This document shows, piece after piece, positions 10,641 to 20,471 of a stretch of 64,000 bases of DNA. Source of the DNA: Drechmeria coniospora (lineage: Eukaryota > Ascomycota > Sordariomycetes > Hypocreales > Ophiocordycipitaceae); the NCBI RefSeq assembly GCF_001625195.1, contig NC_054391.1, positions 6,335,157-6,399,156 of the forward strand, given 5' to 3'. The notes beneath the pieces are model-generated. The model had not been told where the DNA came from. It did no database searches and saw only the letters and a program-made list of their open reading frames with translations. The position numbers and the translations under genes are program-made. How positions within the stretch are numbered: the stretch's first letter is position 1; every line of letters begins with the position of its first letter.

Positions 10641-11170
10641 ATGGTGGGAGATGCATTCGATAGGTTAGAGGCTAATACGGAGTACTCCGTACCGTACCTG
10701 CTAATTGCCAAGTACAGTAATTAATTACTGTAAGTAAGTTAGCCCCTAATAGTATTAGGTGTACGTGTACGCATGATAATTCCGTACTTTGTCTAGAGTA
10801 CGGAGCTTGTACTCCGTAATATAGTATTAAAGTACACCGTAATACTTGCTGCGTAGTCGGACGAGACACTTGGGTATGTCCCCTGCTGTACTCCGTACTT
10901 ACAAGCAGGAACTTACTTAGATACTTACTTATGCAAGTACGTACCTGTGCTTGGTACTTCCTAGCCTACTAATATGGCGTACCCCAACCAGTACCTGGGT
11001 GGACGGGCTACAAGTACTGTACTCTGACTGCAAGCACAGGACAGAGTATAATAGTGCAACGAATAAGTACAGGTAGCTCGGAGTACTGTAAGTAAGTTAG
11101 TACCTAGGTACTGTACTGTAGTACTAATACTTAGGCGAACAAGGCTTACTATAGTACTCCGTATATGGGC
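10641..11170. repeat. GTAC / TACGGAGTAC-type motif cluster
   Basis: AT-rich stretch dominated by GTAC words: a perfect 16-bp palindrome TACGGAGTACTCCGTA at 10676-10691, repeated ACTCCGTA and AAGTACAGTAA-type words, and TACTTACTTA runs. No gene is present. The cluster has sharp edges against GC-rich sequence on both sides. Confidence 0.75.
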
Positions 11171-12415
11171 ATGGCATTGAACTCGGCCATCTTTTCTCCT
11201 CCTCCTTATCGTCACGGCAAGCCCGATAAGCCAGCGCCTGGCCACCGTGTACAGAAGTGCTGGCAAGCCACCACGACGATCCCCAAGGACAGGCATTTTG
11301 CCAAGATTCAAGGTTCGATATCTGCCTACTATCAGTGCCTAGTACCAACCTTAATTTATGCTTGACAATGGCGAGCAAGGAACTCTGTCAAGCAGATGGG
11401 CCAACGATTTGGAGCACCAACACGGCAGGCAAGACGATCCCGCGGCAAGGACGAGACAGGCAGCCAATCCATGATGCGACGCACGAGGGTTTCAATTCTT
11501 GGGCAGCCGTTCGGCGGGATCAAGACATACGCGGCTTGTGCACTCTTCCGAGAAGATTCCCCGCATGCAGAGCAACGAAGCGCGTGACGAAGAATAGCCC
11601 GACCATGGTGGACGGAGGGGGGGGGGGGGGGGCTGCCTTTGTGACGGAGCCTACCACCTGTCGTACACGTACTAGTACAGCAGCAGGACAAGATTCTCGA
11701 GCCGACGTGCAAGTACCTGAACAGTGCTGGTAGAAAATTGGTGTTGATAATTAATTACCTGGTACTGTTCACCACGAGTGCCAAGGAGGTGACGGCAGGT
11801 TCCCTTTCGAGCACACGCACACGACCGTTCACGTGCTCCCCCCTTCTGGGAGGCATGAATTCTCAGCCGGTCGGGCTATTGCTTGTGCTGCATACCTAGT
11901 AAGTAGGTACGTTGTGGAAGCAGCGTGCGACGACGGATGGGATGGAACAGGTGCCCACCAGCAGGAAACCGGCAGGAAGCTTGCCGGCGCGTGACATGCA
12001 TTCCTCGGCGGAGAAGCAACGGCGGCGAGGCACGCGACACAAGCACCGCCAACACATCGACCCAGGCCCCTGTCATCGCCGGTGCGCGCAGCACATGCGC
12101 ATGTACTCGGTACTCGTAATCGAACTGCACGAACGCGCCCGGGTGCCATCGGTCCGCCTCTCGAATTGGGGCGCCTGATCCTCTGCGTTTTCGTCGTCGC
12201 CATGTCGCCCTTTGGGGCTCGGTTGTTGGCGGCCAGCTACTTTTTATACCACAAGTAGGGGCACATGCAAGCACTCTTTGGCCCATAATAAATGCATGCG
12301 TACAAGCATGGCATGGAGGCGGACAACCAGTCACCAAACGACGGGGAAGCGGGGGTTCGTTATCCACAGTGGACCAGGCAGCATCCGCCGTGAGATCCGA
12401 CACGCAGCGGCACAT
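11171..12415. other. Non-repetitive spacer with a 16-G run
   Basis: No gene recognised. Open frames on both strands lack motifs. An uninterrupted run of about 16 G lies at 11617-11632. Isolated GTAC words occur near 11660-11770 and 11890. Confidence 0.45.
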
Positions 12416-13220
12416 CTGAGGTACCTATTATTAATACTACTGTACAGTAGGTTAGTTCCAAGTAGTTACTAGGTACCAAGTAGTCAGTGCTGCCTTGAGT
12501 GACAGCACATTACCTAGTACTTAATACTACTAATCCAGGTTCCAGTACATCATGTGCTGTAAGTACACCTCCGTAGGTGTATTTATGCAAGTGTTTGGGC
12601 GTACACGGTACGGAGTACAGCACATGTGCCTGCGGTGTTGTGCCGTAAGAATTCTGCACATGGGCAAATTACTCACCCAGTAGGTATGTACTAGGTACTA
12701 ATCTACCTACGGTGCCTAAGGTATTAGTACTAACAGTACATGCACCGGTGGACAGCAGTACGAACGTACTAAAGCACAGGCTACAAGTATTAATTACCCG
12801 TAAGTACGGAGTAGGTGGAGAAGAATTTCATACTATGGTGGTAGGTACTGTTACAACGTTATAGTGTGCTCGTATCTGTGCAAAAGTACACCTTCCTCGT
12901 GCTTGGTGGAGGTGCGGTTACCGCCAGTAGGTGCAGTACTGCTAGTGGCACATGCTCACCGAAGCAAGTACATGCACACGCATTGTACAAGCGAGTACAA
13001 GTTGTAACTACTTGCACATGGGGCAAGCAGTTGGTGTAAACAAGAACATTTGCAGTACTCCGTACGTGCCGATGCATGCCACTGCGCGGAGTGCATGGTG
13101 GGCGTGCGGTGATGGTTGCATTTTCTGTCGTAGTGCGCTGCATGTCGAACGTACCAGCAATCGCTATTCCGGCACCTGTACTCCGTAAGTATGCATGCTG
13201 TTTTTGCCGCACGTACGGGT
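12416..13220. repeat. GTAC / TACGGAGTAC-type motif cluster
   Basis: AT-richer block rich in GGTACCTA, AAGTAC, TACCTAGTA and GTACGGAGTA words in both orientations. There is no coding signal. The densest part is about 12420-12860. Confidence 0.65.
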
Positions 13221-13399
13221 ACGGGGCATGTACCACCGAATTCCTGCTGGCACTCCCACAATCGCTCGTGGCTGAACCCGAGGGCTCTCGAGGGGCGACG
13301 AACCTGGACGGTCTCGAACGTCGGGGCATTCGGTGCCTACCTGCCAAAGCCTGCCCATGCCCCAGACAGCGTCTTTCTCAAAGGCCGGCACGGGGACCC

Positions 13400-13416
13400 C
13401 CTGGTTCGATTCCAGG
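13400..13416 (+). other. Isolated tRNA T-arm / B-box-like element
   Basis: CCTGGTTCGATTCCAGG forms a perfect 5-bp stem around the canonical loop TTCGATT and contains the Pol III B-box sequence GGTTCGATTCC. No matching acceptor 5' strand, D-arm or anticodon arm was found upstream, so I do not call a tRNA gene. It may be chance, or a remnant of a tRNA or tRNA-derived repeat. Confidence 0.35.
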
Positions 13417-13559
13417 GAGCCTGTGATCGACTGTCTAGGACGTGAACGGGAAAAAATGTCCAGCGCCATGCACCGATGCCTGCATGCGCCCTGGCAGCAA
13501 GTGCTGCACATGTGCGTGTGCATTTATTACCGAGTACACATGCTTGGGTGCACCCATGT

Positions 13560-14830
13560 ACTCGGTGCCGTCATGTACAAGAGGCTCTTACTTGAAAGTG
13601 AACATGAGTGAGGATGAGCACAGGGATGCTTGTGCAACGAACGGAATAAGCACTGTAAGTAATACTCAGTATCCGTACTCCGTACAGGGCCATACATTTA
13701 CAGAGTACTGTACCTGTAAAAGTACTCCGCGCATGGGCCGTACAAGCACTCCGTACTGTAGGTACACCTTTGTGTATGGAGCACTTCGCTGCGTCTTACT
13801 CCGTACTCCGTCCCGCCGTCGTATTCAGGTGCCACTTGGTTGCTGGTGGTAGGCTTCCATTCTTCATCGGCCGTCAGATGCAATCGTTCCTTTCGCCGTC
13901 TTCCACCCGACGAACATGCGTCTTGTGCCCCTTATCGTCCCTACCCAGCTCTGTACATGCACACCGACTTCTGTCTAGGCCGAGTAGTTATGCACTCACT
14001 CCATGTTGCTGCACGCACTATTGGACATGTGCTCTACAAGTACCTACCGTCCTGCCGCAAAGGATGGAACGAAAGAGGGCAAGGTCTTGGCCTCGCCGTC
14101 TCCATGTTCAGTGGTCTCTACCGACATGGATAGTGGTGGTGCATGTACCTGGCACCGGCATCGGCAAGCCTGTTGCCTTTGACCGTTGGTACCCGCTACT
14201 TCTGCTCGAGGGCGTTGGGAGGTGCCCCGTACTTGTGGCAGTTAAGTATAGTTGGTACCTTGAACGTAACAGTCATGCATGTCACAAACTGCGTTTGGCC
14301 CCGTAGCCGAAAAGTTTGAAGGGAATCGAGCATGAAGCACAGAGGACATGAAACTGGAACGGCGCCCGTGGTGCTGTGCACCGTTGCGGGAAGCCGAGCA
14401 CTTGCGGCTGTTGGCTCTCGCTTGCGATGAAAGGAGAATATCCCAGGCGCACGATGCCGGGGCATGCAACTCCGTACTTGGATGTGCAAGTATTTAAGTG
14501 AACGGAGCTTGTACCTGCACTGGTCGTGGTACATGTACATGCCACTCTCACGGTCCGCCTTGTGAATCCGTGTACCAGCTGTTCAGTTGTATCTACTTAC
14601 TAGGTTCTTGTATACTTGTTCTCGTGCCCTGTAGCCTCGGGCCAAGGCATGCTCCGACTGCAAGTGCCTCCAAGTACTCCATACCCAAGTACTTACTTCT
14701 ACGGCTGCATTGCTGGGACTGTACGGAGTACTCCATACTTGTAGCGGTATTGTACTGCACAAGTACAACTACTGTAGGTGCATGCAGTGCATGTACATGA
14801 CATGTACAACTACTCCGTACTGTAAATACT
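13560..14830. repeat. GTAC / TACGGAGTAC-type motif clusters with unique spacer
   Basis: Two motif-rich parts (about 13640-13810 and 14470-14830) flank about 650 bases of unique sequence. Words include CTCCGTACTCCGT, AAGTACTCCATACCC and CATGTACATGACATGTACA. An open frame at 13770-14306 has no recognisable domain. No gene is called. Confidence 0.55.
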
Positions 14831-15157
14831 TGCACTCGCACTCGTCAAGCACATTACTCGTAACGGTCCTAGCCTGCGCCAGCCGTCGAACCTCGCTCCT
14901 ATTTTATTATACCATGCACTCCATTAACCAGATGGGGCTGCTGGGATACCTGTCGGTGCCGCTAAGGTTATCCACTCTCCACTCTCCACCACGCGCCACG
15001 AACAGTGGCCTCTCCCTGCTGCTCGTCCGCTACGCTACAGACCAGACCCATCCGTGTCCCGCCCCAGCCTCTGCCTCTGCCGACGACCAATAGCCCTCCC
15101 AACGGGCCACGACCACGAGTTCGCGCCGCCAACCGCTTGGCCCGGTCAACGTCCGTC
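14831..15157. promoter_or_regulatory. Probable promoter/leader of the SLC35-type transporter
   Basis: About 330 bases between the last motif cluster and the transporter start. It contains a TTTTATTATACC stretch near 14900 and pyrimidine-rich sequence close to the ATG, as is common in fungal 5' leaders. This is inferred from position only. Confidence 0.3.
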
Positions 15158-17178
15158 ATGACCTCCTCCTCCTCCTCGTCGAACCCTTTCTCGAAAAGTG
15201 TGGCGAAACCGTCGTCGAAGCCGTCGAAACCGTCGTCGAAACTATCCTCCGTTCCCCCTATACCCAACCTCTCTCCGTCTGCCTCCTCGCCCGAACGGCT
15301 TCTCGATCCCCGCGACTCGGCCATCGTCACCGACGCCGCTCGAGCCGACGTCCCCTCGACGGGAGTTGCCAACAGCTCCGCCGCCGCTCCCTCTCCCGGC
15401 AGCCGTCTCGCTGGCTCCGCCGGCGGTGACATCGAGATGGAGCCCGTCACCGGCCACCGCCGACGGAAGAGCAGCATCATGAGCCCCCCCGGCGTCGGCC
15501 CGTTCGCTCATCGCCCGCACCCTCACCCTTCCGTCAGCATACCCCAGGACGCGAGGCTCCTCCAGGGACCCAGCTCCGCTCGCTCCGCCCGCTCGTCGCG
15601 GGAGGGATCGGCGAGGGACAGCTCCGGCGAGGATGATGTTCGCGACGACGAGGAGATGGGCCTCAGCTCCCACGACCGCCGTCGAAGGCGGCGGAAGCGT
15701 CGGAGGAACACGAGGCTCGACAACCGCATCGCTCGAGAGAAGACCGTCTCGGAAGACGAGCGAAAGGAGGCCGACATGAGCGTCGTCAAGAACCTGGCCA
15801 TCACCTGCACCTTCATCCTGCTCTGGTACATCTTTTCCTTGAGCATCTCGCTCGTGAGTCGGCCCCTCCATCCACCGCCACCGCCCAGGAGCCGGCCCGC
15901 GGTCCTCCTCTCTCTTCCGTCGCCTCTGCTGACGCCGACCTCGACAGTATAACAAGTGGATGTTCGACAAGAACAACCTCAACTTCCAGTTCCCCCTCTT
16001 CACCACCTCGCTGCACATGGTCATCCAGTTCTTCCTCGCCGGTGCCGTTCTCTACTTCATCCCCTCGCTGCGGCCGCAAAGCGGATACAGCTCCGATGGC
16101 GGCAGGTCGCGGCACGAGACGGAGCCGGCCAACGGCCCCGCCATGACCAAGCTCTTCTATCTCACCCGGGTCGGCCCCTGCGGCGTCTCGACCGGTCTTG
16201 ACATCGGGCTGGGCAACGCGTCGCTCAAGTTCATCAGCCTCACCTTCTACAGTACGTTCCCCGCACCCGACCGGGCCCTTGCCCGCCGTGCCGTCCGTCT
16301 CGTTGCTGACGGCCCTCGTAGCCATGTGCAAGTCGTCGTCGCTCGCCTTCGTCCTCGTCTTCGCCTTCCTCTTCCGTCTCGAAGTCCCGACCTGGCGCCT
16401 CGTCGCCATCATCGCCACCATGTCCTTCGGCGTCGTCCTCATGGTCTTTGGCGAGATCGAGTTCAAGCTCGGCGGCTTCGTCCTCGTCATCTCCGCCGCC
16501 TTCTTCTCCGGCTTCCGCTGGGCCCTCACCCAGATCCTGCTGCTCCGCAACCCTGCGACGTCGAACCCCTTCTCCAGCATCTTCTTCCTCACCCCCGTCA
16601 TGTTCGTCACCCTCATCTCCCTCGCCGTGCCCGTCGAGGGTGTCGGAGCCCTGTGGGAGGGGCTCAAGGGTCTGAGCCAGCAGTGGGGCCCCGTCATGAC
16701 CCCCCTCTTCCTCGTCTTCCCCGGATGCATCGCCTTCTGCATGACGGCGTCCGAGTTCGCCCTCCTCCAGCGCACCTCGGTCGTCACCCTGTCCATCGCT
16801 GGCATCTTCAAGGAGGTCGTCACCATCTCGGCCGCCTCCGTCGTCTTCGGCGACAAGCTGACCCTCGTCAACTTTTTCGGCCTCATCACGACCATGGCGG
16901 CCATCGTTGCCTACAACTACGTCAAAATCAGCAAGATGCGGGAGGAGGCGGTGCAAACCGTCCACGGCTGCCATGTCGCCGCATCGCCTGCTTCACCCGT
17001 GAGCCATAGTGGAAACGACAGCGGCGACGAGGACAATGACAGCAATGATGAGATGGCCGGTCTGCTGTATCGGAGCTCCAGCATGGGCCAGACGTCAGGC
17101 TCGTCGGATGGGAGCACCCAGATGAACCTGCCGGCCGGCGACGACCACAAAGGTCACAAATCGAGGCGAACGGATTGA
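15158..17178 (+). CDS. SLC35/TPT-family nucleotide-sugar or triose-phosphate-type transporter
   Basis: Polytopic transporter of the drug/metabolite superfamily, probably in the Golgi or ER; closest in type to the SLC35C2 group. Exons 15158-15853, 15948-16251 and 16322-17178 encode 618 residues. A 210-residue cytoplasmic N-terminus is Ser/Arg-rich with a strongly basic RRRRRKRRRN block. Then follow about ten membrane helices, including NLAITCTFILLWYIFSLS, FTTSLHMVIQFFLAGAVLYF, SSLAFVLVFAFLFRLE, IIATMSFGVVLMVFGE and IAGIFKEVVTISAASVVFGD. Motifs such as YNKWMF, TRVGPCGVSTGLDIGLGN and TLSIAGIFKE are typical of the TPT domain. The C-terminus is acidic and Ser-rich. Substrate is not deducible. Confidence 0.87.
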
Positions 17179-17910
17179 ATCGAATGGGCGGAACAGCATT
17201 CCCAGCATATAATCAGTCGGCTTAGCGAGTTTCTTTCGGTTGGCTTCCCAGCCACGATTTTCTCGGCTGCCTGAACGCGGCAGCCGACGAACGGTGGCGA
17301 GTAGGAGGCGGAAGGGTTGGACCGACGGCGCACCAGTGTAATTTGGACAGGTGCCGCCCATCTCAAGGCGAAATGGGGGGAGCCCGAGGAATGTAGCGGC
17401 ACATTTTTTCCCAACTACTATTTGCATCAAGAGCGTGTACAATCAAGCTGTTGGCTACCAAACGTAGCAATATGCTTCTGCTTCTGTGCGCCATCGTGCC
17501 TTGAGCGTCGTCGTCGTTGTCGTTCTGAGCAAGCCTTTTGCTTTCGGCAACGACACACACTCAATGGATGGACCATGAATAAGCATGGCGGCACGTATCC
17601 CGAAACGTTCATTATATTCTATATCAAGCCCTGTTCTGGCCATGGACCAAGCGGCTGTGCTATTCAAGATATGAGGATGTGGTAGTGATGTGTAATTGTG
17701 GTCAAAGTGCCCAAGTACCTTCATGATGAAACTTGCCAAGAATCGAGCATGCCATGCATGGTCTTGAAAACCGCCGACGCCGCACGCCGCACCGCTTTTG
17801 CCACCGTCGATCATGAAGGTCGCGGGACGATGAGGCCAGAGAGAGAGGGGGGGGGGGGGGGGGGGGAGGGAGGGAGAGCCGTGGCCATGTTTGCCGTCGC
17901 CGTGGAACGG
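17179..17910. other. Convergent intergenic region with a 20-G run
   Basis: 3'-to-3' spacer between the transporter and the RBM42-like gene. An uninterrupted run of 20 G sits at 17847-17866, preceded by GAGAGA and followed by GGGA repeats. Otherwise it is unique sequence without a coding signal. Confidence 0.55.
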
Positions 17911-19032
17911 TCAGCCAAGCAGACGCAGGCCGTTCTTGGTCTTTTGTCCAGGCTTCACCACGCCTCCACCGCCGATGGGACCTAGGTTAGGCTCGTAGCT
18001 GCCGCCGTTGGCGCCGCTCGCCTGGTTGCCCGACTTGTTCTTCTGCTTGTTTCTGTTGTGCTGCTTGTTCTTGTCCTTGGCGTTGACCGCCTTGATTTCG
18101 GTGTTGGCTTTCTTGACCACGACAGGGTGGCTTTGGATGTATTTGCCATTCATCTCCTTCGCAGCCTGGAAGAAGTCGTCAGCATCGCTGAAGCTGACGA
18201 AGCCGTAGCCCTTGGACTTGGAGGAGCGCTTGTCACGAATGACGCGGGCCTTTTGCACAGACTTCCAGCGCGAAAAGGCCTTCAGGAGTGACTCGTCGGT
18301 GGTCTCGCCGGCGAGGTTGCCGACGAAGATGCGCATGTGGGAAGGGTCCCACTCGAGCAGACTGTCGTCGGTCCACGACTTGCCACCGCCTTGGCGCGCC
18401 ACCGTCTTCTTCTTGTCAGGATTGGCAGCGGCGGCGTCCGCGTCAGGTCTGGGCGCTTCGACCGAGGCGGTGGCCGTCGTCGCCAGGGGTTTTCCGTCCC
18501 GTCCGACCTGCGGAGCGGCACCGTACGCAGTCTGCCATTCGGCAATCTGGGCGGCCTCGGTGGGGTCGAAGCCGATGCCGCCAACGGCAGCGGCGGGTTC
18601 GGTGCCAGGTAGAGGAAACGGGTTGCGAATCTGGGGTGCGGAGTAGGACGAGGTCGAGTGATAACCAGGCGCGTGTGCGCTGTACGCTTGCGCCGCCGGC
18701 GGCTGCTGCTGCTGTCCAGGGTACGACGGAGGCTGGGAGCCGGCGCTCAAGCCGGCGGCGGCGGCGCTGCCTGGGTAGGCGGGGTATGAAGGCGTTTGAT
18801 ACTTGGCGGCAGACGAGTACTGGTTCGACGAGGTGCCATACTGCTGGCCCTGCTGCTGGGGGGCGTAGCTACTCGCGGTGCCATATCGCGTCGACGACGA
18901 GTCCGGGACGGAGGCGGCCGAGGACGAGCCAAAGGCAGGCCTGAACGGGCCATGCTGATACGCGCCGGACGCGGAAGAAGGAGGAGGTTTCGACGGTAGG
19001 GAACTTGGGCCTGGAGGCGCCCGGTAGGCCAT
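17911..19032 (-). CDS. RBM42-like RNA-binding protein with one RRM
   Basis: Single exon, 373 residues. Residues 1-130 are low-complexity and rich in Tyr, Ser, Gln, Pro and Ala, as in prion-like domains of RNA-binding proteins. A conserved segment GGIGFDPTEAAQIAEWQTAYG lies near residues 151-171. The RRM spans about 233-310, with RNP2 IFVGNL (235-240) and RNP1 KGYGFVSF (274-281). The linker KSWTDDSLLEWDPSHMRIFVGNL and the tail with KDKNKQHNRNKQK resemble RBM42, which associates with splicing factors and mRNA. The open frame runs to 19113, but the ATG at 19032 gives the plausible MAYRAPPGPS start. Cellular role is by homology only. Confidence 0.85.
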   Translation of the reverse strand: MAYRAPPGPSSLPSKPPPSSASGAYQHGPFRPAFGSSSAASVPDSSSTRYGTASSYAPQQQGQQYGTSSNQYSSAAKYQTPSYPAYPGSAAAAGLSAGSQPPSYPGQQQQPPAAQAYSAHAPGYHSTSSYSAPQIRNPFPLPGTEPAAAVGGIGFDPTEAAQIAEWQTAYGAAPQVGRDGKPLATTATASVEAPRPDADAAAANPDKKKTVARQGGGKSWTDDSLLEWDPSHMRIFVGNLAGETTDESLLKAFSRWKSVQKARVIRDKRSSKSKGYGFVSFSDADDFFQAAKEMNGKYIQSHPVVVKKANTEIKAVNAKDKNKQHNRNKQKNKSGNQASGANGGSYEPNLGPIGGGGVVKPGQKTKNGLRLLG

Positions 19033-20471
19033 GATGAACAAACAGCACGACTTTGGCTTGGTGGCTTGGTGTTGCGAGTGAGTGAAGACGTACCTTGAGC
19101 AGAAGGCGCTCAAAGTCCTGGGTTGCCTCTTTCGGCTTCGGGAAATGAAGGAGCAGGCACGCCTGCCTTTCCTTGACAGAGGCTCGACAGTTGCTTCGCG
19201 GCAGAATCAAGTGTAAGGCAGTTGTTGGCAGCGGAAGGAGATGTCGCGGCCCTGAATGCGTCACGAGTGACATGGAACGAGGGGATGGCGCGAGAGAAAT
19301 TTAGAGCATGCATCGTCACGTGATCGGAGCCTTGCCCAAAATCCAACAGCTCCGCTTTAGCGGGCACAAAGGTCCGAGTCGGAGTTGGGAATGGAGGCAG
19401 ATCTGGGCTATCGCCCTTGTAAGCACGAGACACCCGCAGTTTGGCATGAAACTAAAAGCATGCAGAGTGCATGTTTTGGTTCCATTGGTTGTCACTTGCT
19501 GGTCGCAACGCTTGAGTTTCTCTCTGGTGCATCGATCGGCAGTTGGGATCCGGGCTTGGTTTTTGCCCTCCAGGTGCCGTTGTCAGATTCACCCACTGCC
19601 GTGCACATACTTGCACTTATATGTACGGAATACGGAGTACTTACTTATTATACTGTGCATGTTGTAATACAGTACAGCCGGTATCACAGGTAAAGTATTA
19701 GTGCTTGTGAGTGCGCGGGACATGGCAGCGACACTTTGTCAGCACAACTTGATGCCACCACATGCACGGAGTACTAAGGCTAGGCGATATTATTACATGC
19801 AACCTTCCATGTACGGCGGACTTGCAGTACTTGACAACCAAGGTAGTGGCACAGCAAACACCTGCGAACTTGGGTGTCCTGTAGTGTTTACCAGTAGTAT
19901 CAATTCCTACTAGGTAGTAACTTGGTACCAACCAGTACACCAAGGTACTGCTGCCAGTACAACTTGATAAGGCCGCACCTGCTATAAAAACCTGCCAGCT
20001 CGTGCCTCCGTGCCTCCAATGCCAGTTAGTACCTAGTAGGCTGCAAGAGGCTCGCTCTCAGGTGGCTTCGGCTATTCGGAGGAGTACCAGATACCCAAAC
20101 GCGTTGCATTCAAGGAGTAGAGGCCGTGTACAGGTACTTGCTTGTACTTGTTTGGATGGAATCTTCAGCGCCGTGCTCACTCACGTATTACGTCAGTCCC
20201 TGGTGGTCTCCCAACCGTTACAGCGCCGCCCCCGCCCACAATTCTGGCTGGCTGCCCGCTTTTCAGGCTCGCCCCAAAACTTCTTCGGTGTCGAGGCGGT
20301 CCTCCGGAGACGGACTTGAAGCAGCCGTCGGCCTCTCTCCAGTGGCTCTCTCTCTCTCTTCTTCCTATACCTACTCTCATCCCATCCCCACCCTCACCCA
20401 CATCTCGTCTCAATCACCAAAACAGCACCTCCCAGATCTTCGTCAACGTGCAAGCACGTTCATCCGCCGAC
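19033..20471. repeat. Divergent intergenic region RBM42 / GND1 with motif cluster
   Basis: No gene supported. Motif-rich sequence spans about 19615-20060, with GTACGGAATACGGAGTAC near 19622 and many AGTACTT and TAGTACC words. The last 300 bases contain CTCTCTCTCTCTTC and CCCATCCCCACCC pyrimidine tracts and end at CCGACATG, and look like the promoter and leader of the 6PGD gene. Confidence 0.55.

Noticed and set aside
13330..13425. Possible tRNA gene ending in the T-arm at 13400-13416
   Set aside because: The 3' acceptor strand GAGCCTG has no matching 5' strand, and no D-arm or anticodon arm folds in the preceding sequence.
15242..16974. Several long antisense frames across the SLC35-type gene
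   Set aside because: Acidic/Gly-rich low-complexity products with no motif; explained by codon bias of the transporter gene.
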